A DNA stretch of 10,354 bases. It comes from Actinomycetota bacterium. Its GTDB lineage: Bacteria; Actinomycetota; Actinomycetes; Nanopelagicales; Nanopelagicaceae. The stretch is from NCBI GenBank assembly GCA_947377725.1, contig CANCGX010000035.1, positions 1 to 10,354 on the forward strand, given 5' to 3'. This document shows, in pieces, positions 1-5,066 of this stretch (position 1 is its first letter; every line of letters starts with the position of its first letter). The notes beneath the pieces were generated by a model. The model was given only the letters and a program-made list of their open reading frames with translations. It did no database searches and was not told the DNA's origin. Made by a program: the position numbers and the translations under genes.

Positions 1-1
1 T

Positions 2-109
2 GCGATTGCGTCTATGCCATCCCAGGACGTTATGGTTCTAGAATCGGCACCAGATGTGATCAGTGGTCTTAAAGCTTTTTTCACATCTCCGAACTTAACG
101 AATTATTGA
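2..109 (+). CDS. C-terminal fragment of an upstream protein (possibly crotonase-like)
   Basis: A reading frame open from the left edge ends at a TGA at 107-109 and encodes about 35 residues ending FFTSPNLTNY. The other two plus-strand frames close earlier. An open frame this short is weak evidence alone. It is supported by its position: the strong Shine-Dalgarno GAGGTGA of the next gene overlaps its stop codon, as in a tightly packed operon. The motif SAPDVISGLKAFF resembles the tail of enoyl-CoA hydratase/isomerase (crotonase) proteins, where a Ser-Asp-x-x-x-Gly-Leu/Met-x-Ala-Phe segment precedes the end. That assignment is a guess from one short motif. No catalytic region is inside the window. 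Confidence 0.45.
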   Translation, partial: AIASMPSQDVMVLESAPDVISGLKAFFTSPNLTNY

Positions 110-114
110 GGTGA
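108..114 (+). promoter_or_regulatory. Shine-Dalgarno of nhaA
   Basis: GAGGTGA matches seven consecutive bases of the anti-Shine-Dalgarno complement (AGGAGGTGAT). It overlaps the TGA of the preceding frame and lies 5 nt (counted from GAGG) before GTG 117. This favours GTG 117 as the start and suggests translational coupling to the upstream gene. Confidence 0.6.
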
Positions 115-116
115 AT

Positions 117-965
117 GTGAACTGGATGGACCCCGTGTGGCGAGATTGGTTGCTCACGTGGCCCCTTCTGCTCTTTTTCTTTGCAATCGGGCAAGAACTC
201 CGAATGGAAATTTCCAGGCACACCGATAGGCGTCACTTAATTGCGCCGGTGCTTGCGGCTCTTGGTGGCATGACTGTCCCCGCGCTTATTTACTTGGGGT
301 TATCTCTATTTACAACTGCCCCAAAATCTGGGTGGGGCATTCCTATGGCGACCGACCTGCCATTTGTCCTTATTGCGCTGGCGATTTTTCCATCTCACAT
401 GCAAAGAACTCTTCGAATTTTCTTGTTAGCTCTTGCCATAGCCGATGACATTGGCTCGATACTTGTCCTTGGTGTAGTTACATCATCACAAGGGGGAATT
501 CACCCAACGATTTTAGGTGCGGCACTCGGTCTTCTGTGGGGTGCGCGTGGATTCGTAATAATGAAGAAAATTGGTTATTTCGTAGCTCTCCCAATTTTCC
601 TTGTTGCATCGGTATCCACAACTTTTGAATTTTCTTGGAAAGCAGTTAAAAATCCACTTGTTTGGGATCTCATAGTCTCGCGTACGGTTGGAAAACCCAT
701 TGGAATTATTCTTGGAGCAACTTTGGGTTACGTGATACTTCGCATGAGGCACGAGCATGCAATGAGACTCAAAATGCGTGAACTTGTCATTGCCGGATTT
801 ATCGCGTCATTAGGTCTAGACGTTGCTCTTATTTTTGCGAACGTTGCACTTCAAAGTTCAGCAGAAAAATCATTAGCAATCATGGGAATCTTTTTGACGA
901 TTCCTGTCTCGATTGTTGGGGTGTTGTTTGCCCGTTACTTCTTGACGAGGGCTACCGCTGCCTGA
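117..965 (+). CDS. nhaA: NhaA-type Na+/H+ antiporter, compact form
   Basis: Integral membrane antiporter expected to exchange Na+ (or Li+) for H+ in pH and sodium homeostasis. Numbering from GTG at 117 (282 aa), NhaA landmarks are in order: the GLEVKREL-like segment as GQELRMEI near residue 26; the TM IV motif MATD with D80; the TM V pair AIADD with D110 and D111, matching the ion-binding Asp pair (E. coli D163/D164); GGIHPTILG near 126-134, matching SGVHATLAG; and VGKPIGI with K193, matching E. coli K300. E. coli NhaA is about 388 aa. This protein lacks the first helix with its beta-hairpin and about 44 residues between the Asp pair and the HATLAG-like motif. No frameshifted N-terminus is visible upstream. 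GTG at 117 is preferred because GAGG at 108-111 sits 5 nt upstream; GTG 111 and ATG 126 remain possible. It overlaps the convergent DUF3117 gene by 31 bp. Family assignment is secure; activity of the short form is inferred. Confidence 0.88.
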   Translation: MNWMDPVWRDWLLTWPLLLFFFAIGQELRMEISRHTDRRHLIAPVLAALGGMTVPALIYLGLSLFTTAPKSGWGIPMATDLPFVLIALAIFPSHMQRTLRIFLLALAIADDIGSILVLGVVTSSQGGIHPTILGAALGLLWGARGFVIMKKIGYFVALPIFLVASVSTTFEFSWKAVKNPLVWDLIVSRTVGKPIGIILGATLGYVILRMRHEHAMRLKMRELVIAGFIASLGLDVALIFANVALQSSAEKSLAIMGIFLTIPVSIVGVLFARYFLTRATAA

Positions 966-1114
966 AGAACGCTTCCAAGATTGGTTGCTTCTTCAAGGTT
1001 GAGCTCAACAACAAGGCGTCCGCCACCTTCAAGAGGAATGCGCATCACGTATGAGCGAGCTTCCTTGGTAACTTCCATGGGTCCATCACCAGTGCGTGGC
1101 TTCATGGCTGCCAT
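935..1114 (-). CDS. DUF3117 family small protein
   Basis: A 59-residue protein that begins MAAMKPRTGDGP, continues through KEARSYVMRIPLEGGGRL and ends with an Ala/Val/Lys tail. It closely resembles the short actinobacterial DUF3117 proteins (such as M. tuberculosis Rv1211), which share MKPRTGDGP and VMRxPLEGGGRLVVEL. The function is not established; the family is a small, probably cytoplasmic, highly conserved actinobacterial protein. An in-frame ATG at 1129 would add five residues, but ATG 1114 is chosen because a perfect AAGGAG lies 6 nt upstream and family members start at this MAAMKPRTG. It follows the sigma4-like gene on the same strand after 103 nt, so it may have its own promoter. Its last codons overlap the 3' end of nhaA by 31 bp. 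The family call is firm; the role is unknown. Confidence 0.9.
   Translation of the reverse strand: MAAMKPRTGDGPMEVTKEARSYVMRIPLEGGGRLVVELNLEEATNLGSVLQAAVALVKK
961..998 (+). terminator. Candidate hairpin at the nhaA stop codon
   Basis: An imperfect inverted repeat starts at the nhaA stop. TGAAGAA (963-969) pairs perfectly with TTCTTCA (989-995). It is extended outward by CC/GG across one bulged A and inward by GC/GC and CCA/TGG. There is no T-run after it, so it is not a classical intrinsic terminator. Actinobacterial terminators can lack a U-tract, and the position is right for ending the nhaA transcript. It lies inside the DUF3117 coding sequence, so coding constraint or chance could also explain it. 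Confidence 0.27.
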
Positions 1115-1217
1115 GTATAACTCCTTCATTCAAAATGAGAAAACCAGAGGAGTAGTATCTCAAAGAGATGCCTTACAAGTGAAATCGAGCGATGGCCACC
1201 GTATTTTAGGCGTGAAA
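1115..1217 (-). promoter_or_regulatory. Leader/promoter region of the DUF3117 gene
   Basis: This is the largest intergenic stretch in the window (103 nt). Besides the Shine-Dalgarno it holds a perfect inverted repeat, ATCTC-AAA-GAGAT at 1157-1169, which could be a small operator or a weak hairpin. A poor promoter match exists on the minus strand (TTCACT, 18 nt, GATACT), with GATACT overlapping the repeat. No strong sigma-A promoter, riboswitch fold or T-rich terminator is evident. The DUF3117 message appears to have a real 5' leader, unlike several neighbours. Confidence 0.3.
1121..1126 (-). promoter_or_regulatory. Shine-Dalgarno of the DUF3117 gene
   Basis: The minus strand reads AAGGAG, then a 6-nt spacer, then ATG at 1114. 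It fixes the start, since the longer in-frame ATG at 1129 lies upstream of this site. It is one of the two strongest ribosome binding sites in the window, the other belonging to the ctaG fusion. Confidence 0.75.
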
Positions 1218-1403
1218 TTACTTCGATTCGAGTGCTTTTAGAAGCTCTGCTTTGCCGATCGCAATAATGTTTTCTACCGACTTTTGTGGTACGCCTAATG
1301 TGGCAGCAATACCTGCCGCGCTTTTCCCCCGCAGGTAGTGGGCTACGAGAATAATTCGCTGTTCCTCGGGAAGGCTGTCGAGCAGCTGCGCGAGGGTGGA
1401 CAT
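1218..1403 (-). CDS. Free-standing sigma-70 region 4-like HTH protein
   Basis: A 61-residue protein that resembles only region 4 of sigma-70/ECF factors. It has LPEEQRIILVAHYLRGKS (residues 11-28), then a helix-turn-helix, SAAGIAATLGVPQKSVENII (28-47), and a final amphipathic GKAELLKAL. The Leu-Pro-x-x-x-Arg opening and the Ile-Ala-x-x-Leu-Gly-Val turn are typical of sigma4. It has no region 2, and there is no room for one upstream: the LOG gene ends 12 nt before its ATG, so it is not obviously the remnant of a larger sigma gene. No Shine-Dalgarno is seen, but TAACCT ends 6 nt before the ATG, consistent with a leaderless start. It could be a transcription accessory factor, a DNA-binding regulator, or a distant YlxM-like HTH protein. 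Target and function are unknown. Confidence 0.72.
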   Translation of the reverse strand: MSTLAQLLDSLPEEQRIILVAHYLRGKSAAGIAATLGVPQKSVENIIAIGKAELLKALESK

Positions 1404-1409
1404 ATGAGA

Positions 1410-1415
1410 AGGTTA
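1410..1415 (-). promoter_or_regulatory. Predicted -10 element (leaderless) of the sigma4-like gene
   Basis: TAACCT on the minus strand fits TANNNT and ends 6 nt before the ATG at 1403, immediately after the LOG stop codon. No Shine-Dalgarno is present in the 12-nt gap. Reinitiation after the LOG stop is the alternative. No convincing -35 was found. Confidence 0.35.
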
Positions 1416-1949
1416 CTAGCGAGCGCAGGCATCAAGAGCGTCCGCAACCGTAGAAGTCCACGAGACAAGATGGCTTTGACCGCTTTTCATGAAATTTAAC
1501 GTGGCCAAATGCTCGAGTGCCACCTGAAGCGGACCATATGCGCCGGTTGGATCACAGACCGCAATGGGCTTCTCATGAAATCCGAGATAGCGGCCAACCC
1601 AAATTTCAAAGAATTCTTCTAACGTTCCAATTCCGCCAGGCAGAGCAATAAATGCATCGCTCAACTCCTCAATCTTTGCTTTTCGTGTGCGCATCGAATC
1701 AACTTCAATAATTTCTGTCGACTCTTTATCTTCTATTTCTAGCTGCAATAATTTCGTTGGTATTACTCCAAAAGTTTTTCCGCCGTGCTCTCGCGTTCCA
1801 CGAGCTACTGCACCCATCATCGAGATCGCTCCGCCACCCCAGACAAGATCCCAGCCACGCTCGCCTATACCTTTGCCAATTTCGTACGCCAGTTCTAGAT
1901 GGACTGGGTCAAGATCAGGGGCTGATGAACAGTAAACGGAAATACGCAT
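1416..1949 (-). CDS. LOG-family (TIGR00730) nucleoside 5'-monophosphate phosphoribohydrolase
   Basis: A Rossmann-fold cytosolic enzyme of 177 aa, a normal length for the family. Characterised LOG proteins hydrolyse cytokinin riboside monophosphates, and often AMP-type nucleotides, to the free base and ribose 5-phosphate. Visible motifs are the N-terminal beta strand RISVYCSS (residues 2-9), a nucleotide loop WGGGAISMMGAVARG (37-51), MRTRKAKI (86-93), and the signature PGGIGTLEE (104-112), which supplies the family's catalytic Arg and Glu region. Older annotations call such proteins lysine decarboxylases, which is misleading. It diverges from dapD across 45 nt and is followed on its own strand by the sigma4-like gene. 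ATG 1949 is supported by a -10-like TACACT 7 nt upstream. The substrate in this organism is not determined by sequence. Confidence 0.88.
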   Translation of the reverse strand: MRISVYCSSAPDLDPVHLELAYEIGKGIGERGWDLVWGGGAISMMGAVARGTREHGGKTFGVIPTKLLQLEIEDKESTEIIEVDSMRTRKAKIEELSDAFIALPGGIGTLEEFFEIWVGRYLGFHEKPIAVCDPTGAYGPLQVALEHLATLNFMKSGQSHLVSWTSTVADALDACAR

Positions 1950-1956
1950 GGGCTGA

Positions 1957-1962
1957 AGTGTA
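1957..1962 (-). promoter_or_regulatory. Predicted -10 element (leaderless) of the LOG gene
   Basis: TACACT on the minus strand fits TANNNT, ends 7 nt before the ATG at 1949, and there is no Shine-Dalgarno between. The geometry would put the transcription start at or next to the start codon. No clear -35 hexamer at 16-18 nt. Confidence 0.42.
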
Positions 1963-1982
1963 CGGAGATATGAGTAACTTGA

Positions 1983-1988
1983 TACGTT
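1983..1988 (+). promoter_or_regulatory. Predicted -10 element (leaderless) of dapD
   Basis: TACGTT fits TANNNT and ends 6 nt before the dapD ATG at 1995. The only purine-rich run nearby, GGAG at 1964-1967, is 27 nt away, too far to serve as a ribosome binding site. No good -35 element is visible, so confidence is moderate. Confidence 0.4.
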
Positions 1989-1994
1989 TGGCTC

Positions 1995-2906
1995 ATGGGA
2001 AAAGCATTCGGATTTGGCGTTGCAACAGTCGCATCAAACGGTGATGTACTCGACACGTGGTACCTCTCTCTTGGGTTAGGTGCACCTACCGCCGCTCCGG
2101 ACCGCGCTGAATTTCTCAAGCCTGATCCGCTTCGTGGTGTTACAAAACGCGAAGTAAATATTGAGATTGAGACTGACGCAGCTCCACAAGATGCCAGTGA
2201 CGCATATCTAAGACTTCATCTACTTTCCCATCGTTTGGTAAAGCCTCACGGAATAAATCTGGATGGAATATTTGGATTACTAACAAACGTAGCCTGGACA
2301 TCAGCGGGTCCATGTTCACTTGAAAATTTCTCGTTAACTCAACAACGCTTACGGGCAGCGCTCGGAAATCTCACGGTCTTTAGTGTCGATAAATTCCCAC
2401 GTATGGTTGATTACGTAGTTCCTGAAGGAGTGCGTATCGCAGATGCGGATCGAGTTCGCCTTGGAGCGCACCTTGCTTCCGGTACAACTGTGATGCATGA
2501 AGGATTTGTTAACTTCAACGCAGGCACCTTTGGGAAATCCATGGTTGAAGGACGTATCAGCGCTGGCGTCGTCGTTGGCGATGGAAGTGATATCGGCGGT
2601 GGCGCATCCATCATGGGAACTCTTAGCGGTGGCGGAAAAGCCGTTATAGCCATTGGAGAACGTTCACTTCTCGGTGCAAATGCGGGTCTTGGCATATCTC
2701 TTGGCGATGAATGTGTTGTGGAATCTGGTTTATATATAACTGCTGGATCTAAAGTCACTCTTCCAGATGGCGCAACAGTAAAAGCTCGCGAACTTTCTGG
2801 AGCGAATAACTTACTTTTCCGACGCAATTCCCAAACCGGCGCTATCGAAGCAACTCCTAAAACTGGAGTATGGGAAGGCTTGAATTCAATTCTTCACGCT
2901 AACTAG
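1995..2906 (+). CDS. dapD: 2,3,4,5-tetrahydropyridine-2,6-dicarboxylate N-succinyltransferase
   Basis: Transfers succinyl from succinyl-CoA to tetrahydrodipicolinate in the succinylase route to meso-diaminopimelate and lysine, so it feeds peptidoglycan. The protein (303 aa) follows the actinobacterial DapD pattern closely: YLRLHLLSHRLVKPHG (71-86), VDKFPRMVDYVVP (131-143), RLGAHLASGTTVMHEGFVN (155-173), then the left-handed beta-helix with MVEGRISAGVVVGDG (183-197), and a C-terminus including ARELSGANNLLFRRNS and ending LHAN. E185 in MVEGRI corresponds to the catalytic Glu described for the M. tuberculosis enzyme (317 aa). The protein is probably a cytosolic trimer, as in the family. ATG 1995 matches the start of relatives and follows a -10-like element by 6 nt. 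It diverges from the LOG gene and its stop overlaps that of the SpoIID-like gene by 8 bp. All expected core segments are present. Confidence 0.96.
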   Translation: MGKAFGFGVATVASNGDVLDTWYLSLGLGAPTAAPDRAEFLKPDPLRGVTKREVNIEIETDAAPQDASDAYLRLHLLSHRLVKPHGINLDGIFGLLTNVAWTSAGPCSLENFSLTQQRLRAALGNLTVFSVDKFPRMVDYVVPEGVRIADADRVRLGAHLASGTTVMHEGFVNFNAGTFGKSMVEGRISAGVVVGDGSDIGGGASIMGTLSGGGKAVIAIGERSLLGANAGLGISLGDECVVESGLYITAGSKVTLPDGATVKARELSGANNLLFRRNSQTGAIEATPKTGVWEGLNSILHAN

Positions 2907-4068
2907 TTATATCAAACCAGGATGCTGGAATAAGAAGTTTTGTTTTAAAGACTCCAACCAAGAGTTGCGAACTCTTTCCTGCACTGGACGTTGCAGTTAC
3001 CGATAGAGCGCTATTTGATGTTGTTCTGGCATCTACTTTCATTGTTGCAACATCGCTAAGACCAAATGCTTTTGCTGCATCACTCTGACTCACGACTCGG
3101 AGCCAATGCGCATATTGAGGATTGAGAACAATATCCAAGCTCCACGGATCTGGGACATTGGTTAAATAAGGAAAATCAGTACCCCAAACATCTGAAGCTT
3201 TTTGTGTAATACCTCCGCTTGACGAGGAGAAATAAACATTGATTGGCTTGCCTAGATATGTAATAACTTGCCCACTTGTCGCGTCCACTGCCGCTTTCCA
3301 TAAAGACCCATATTTTGCCTCCGACTCTTTGGAGTACCCCACATATGCTTGGTCATACTTGGAATTATAAATATTGCAATCACATTCTTTTCGCAGACTT
3401 CCCATTCGTGATAAACCATATGTACGTGAAGCAACCGCTTGTGCCTGAAGTGCTGCTGCGGGCCAGGATGAAGACATCTCGCTTATCCCGTAGATATATT
3501 GATCATTAAGTCGAAGGGTTGTCGTCAATTCAATTTTGTTGCTTACATCTTTGAGATTCACGAAACCATACGCCAGCTTTGTGGTTACCCCACCGTTGTT
3601 AACGGTAATTATTGTTCCGGAATCCCATGTGACACTCCACGTTGATGCAGCAGGCACAACAAGCGATTTCTGCTTTGGCGTGGCAATTGTTGGAGAAATT
3701 ACCTTGGATACAACTGCAAATTTCAGTGTACTTCCAACGGGAACTGTTGCAACCGGTGCTCCATCGTTCTTATTGAGCGAAATAACGCCGGTGGGATTCA
3801 CAATCGTTACATACGTTGTCGCATGGGCAATATTTACACGGATGCTGTTTAGTTCTGTCTGAGTATCAATTGTTGTTCCGGGGAAAAAGTAATTAATAAT
3901 GTCATTTGAGCTTTTCCCCTCGAGCGCTAATCCTTTCGCGCCAATCTGACTTAAGCCAACTCCGTGCCCAAATCCACTTCCATTGACATAAAAACGTTCA
4001 GGAACTGTAGAGGCGCTCGCCGTTGAAGGAATTAAAACGAGCAAAGAAAGAAGTAATAACTTCTTCAT
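2899..4068 (-). CDS. SpoIID/LytB-domain cell-wall protein, N-terminal GHG-motif type
   Basis: A secreted or membrane-anchored 389-aa protein of the SpoIID/LytB family, whose founding member is a lytic transglycosylase acting on glycan strands lacking stem peptides. It has a signal peptide (MKKLLLLSLLVLIPSTASAS), then GSGFGHGVGLSQIGAKG (30-46) with SNDIINYFFPGT (54-65), a beta-rich stretch, then the core YIYGISEMSSSWPAAALQAQ (191-210), VASRTYGL, a Cys pair in ECDCNIYNSKYDQAY, and VYFSSSSGGITQKASDVWG. E197 in SEMSSSW aligns with the catalytic Glu of SpoIID. In B. subtilis SpoIID the GHGVGMSQ motif lies at the C-terminus; here it is N-terminal, a permuted order known in Actinobacteria. The start is placed at ATG 4068 rather than an upstream in-frame start at 4110, because it begins the signal peptide and forms an ATGA overlap with the glycosyltransferase stop. 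The bacterium is unlikely to sporulate, so a wall-remodelling role is inferred. Confidence 0.87.
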   Translation of the reverse strand: MKKLLLLSLLVLIPSTASASTVPERFYVNGSGFGHGVGLSQIGAKGLALEGKSSNDIINYFFPGTTIDTQTELNSIRVNIAHATTYVTIVNPTGVISLNKNDGAPVATVPVGSTLKFAVVSKVISPTIATPKQKSLVVPAASTWSVTWDSGTIITVNNGGVTTKLAYGFVNLKDVSNKIELTTTLRLNDQYIYGISEMSSSWPAAALQAQAVASRTYGLSRMGSLRKECDCNIYNSKYDQAYVGYSKESEAKYGSLWKAAVDATSGQVITYLGKPINVYFSSSSGGITQKASDVWGTDFPYLTNVPDPWSLDIVLNPQYAHWLRVVSQSDAAKAFGLSDVATMKVDARTTSNSALSVTATSSAGKSSQLLVGVFKTKLLIPASWFDITS

Positions 4069-5027
4069 GAAATAAGTTTCCGTGGAGAGAATAAATATCC
4101 GATACCCCACGAAATATGCATCGTTACGAGCACGGACGACAAGGCAATTTTCTCAAATACATTCTTGCCGATTACGAAGGAACCGAGCAATACAGCAGCT
4201 GCGTACGTAAGCGCCGGAATAAATAGAAGTGGGTGGAAAATCGCGCCAGCAATAAGTGACATGAATATAATTAAAGTTGCCAAAGGTGGCGCTAAATATC
4301 TGTAATTTGCAGTTCCTTTATGGGTTCTCACGACTGCATGGCGCCAGCGCCCGTATTCAAAATATTGTTTGGAAAGGGTTCTTAAAGTTGGTCGAGGGCG
4401 ATATGTAACAATCAATCGTGGATCAAACCAAATGATTCCGCCGCTTTGTCGAAGGCGATAATTCAATTCCCAATCTTGCGCTCGAGTAAAACGTTCGTCA
4501 TACAAACCAACTTCATCAAGCGCAGATTTCTTAAAGACTCCTAAATAGACAGTGTCAGCTGGGCCAGCTTTTCCGCCAATGTGAAAACGTGCTCCTCCAA
4601 CGCCAAGTGGTGAGCGCATCGCTGTTGCCACCGCTCCTTCGAAAGGAGTTTTCCCAACTGCCGCCATAATTCCACCGACGTTTACTGCGCCCGTTTCGTT
4701 CATGATTTCAACGGCATCGCGAATGTAGGTTTCTGAAATTTCGGCGTGGCCATCGATTCGGCAGATGATTTCAAAGGTGGCTTCTTTTATCGCCAAGTTA
4801 AGTCCCGCCGCTGTCCTCCCGGATGGGCTATTTACTAAGACCACTCGAGGATCTTTTTGATGAAGTCTTTCTGCAATTTCATTTGTTTTATCTTTTGACG
4901 GGCCGAGCGCCAAAATTACTTCCAAATCTCCCTCGTATCTCTGAGCAAGAATTGCCTCAATGGCATGCTCAAGGAAGCGCTCCTCATTAAGGATTGGTAG
5001 GACAACGCTCACGCCAGGAAATTTCAC
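4065..5027 (-). CDS. Family 2 glycosyltransferase (ExoA-like) with C-terminal membrane helices
   Basis: A 320-aa GT-A fold transferase, likely on the inner face of the cytoplasmic membrane, adding a sugar from a nucleotide donor to a lipid-linked or polysaccharide acceptor. It opens with VSVVLPILNEERFLEHAI (6-23) and has the nucleotide/metal region RIDGH (D92; a DxD-like motif reduced to D-G-H), the acceptor-side AQDWELNYRLRQ (183-194, Asp185), and FEYGRWRHAV, a variant of the Q/R-x-x-RW-type motif. Three hydrophobic helices follow residue 243, as in succinoglycan-type ExoA enzymes. The start is GTG 5027, with TACCTT 6 nt upstream and no Shine-Dalgarno at useful spacing. The last codon and stop overlap the SpoIID-like ATG (ATGA). 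ugd diverges from it, so UDP-glucuronate or a derived sugar is a plausible donor, but that is inference from position only. Confidence 0.88.
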   Translation of the reverse strand: MKFPGVSVVLPILNEERFLEHAIEAILAQRYEGDLEVILALGPSKDKTNEIAERLHQKDPRVVLVNSPSGRTAAGLNLAIKEATFEIICRIDGHAEISETYIRDAVEIMNETGAVNVGGIMAAVGKTPFEGAVATAMRSPLGVGGARFHIGGKAGPADTVYLGVFKKSALDEVGLYDERFTRAQDWELNYRLRQSGGIIWFDPRLIVTYRPRPTLRTLSKQYFEYGRWRHAVVRTHKGTANYRYLAPPLATLIIFMSLIAGAIFHPLLFIPALTYAAAVLLGSFVIGKNVFEKIALSSVLVTMHISWGIGYLFSPRKLIS

Positions 5028-5033
5028 GCTCCC

Positions 5034-5039
5034 AAGGTA
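5034..5039 (-). promoter_or_regulatory. Predicted -10 element (leaderless) of the glycosyltransferase gene
   Basis: TACCTT on the minus strand fits TANNNT and ends 6 nt before the GTG at 5027. It overlaps a GGTACC palindrome (5036-5041). It would drive the two-gene glycosyltransferase/SpoIID-like transcript. No clear -35. Confidence 0.42.
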
Positions 5040-5053
5040 CCGTTTAGGGGCAC

Positions 5054-5059
5054 TACAAT
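5054..5059 (+). promoter_or_regulatory. Predicted -10 element (leaderless) of ugd
   Basis: TACAAT differs from the consensus TATAAT by one base and ends 7 nt before the ugd ATG at 5067, with no Shine-Dalgarno between. It is the best -10 match in the window. It lies 14 nt from the oppositely oriented -10 of the glycosyltransferase. Confidence 0.55.
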
Positions 5060-5066
5060 TTGTTTA

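Noticed and set aside
2..116. A frameshifted missing N-terminus for the short nhaA
   Set aside because: Upstream frames encode no TM I-like hydrophobic helix; the only open frame reads as the end of a soluble protein, and a strong Shine-Dalgarno precedes the nhaA start.
1970..2043. Possible 24-codon leader peptide before and into dapD, with GGAG just upstream
   Set aside because: GGAG is only 2 nt from its ATG, the peptide runs out of frame into dapD, and it lacks the repeated regulatory codons expected of an attenuator.
2411..2827. Long antisense open frame (138 codons) within dapD
   Set aside because: It lies wholly opposite strongly conserved dapD codons, has a Pro/Arg/Ser-rich composition typical of reverse-frame shadows, and shows no domain or ribosome binding site.
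2917..2928. CCAG-GATG-CTGG hairpin after dapD with a T-rich stretch further on
   Set aside because: The stem is only 4 bp and the T-rich run begins about 10 nt after it, so it does not meet intrinsic terminator geometry; it also lies in the SpoIID-like coding sequence.
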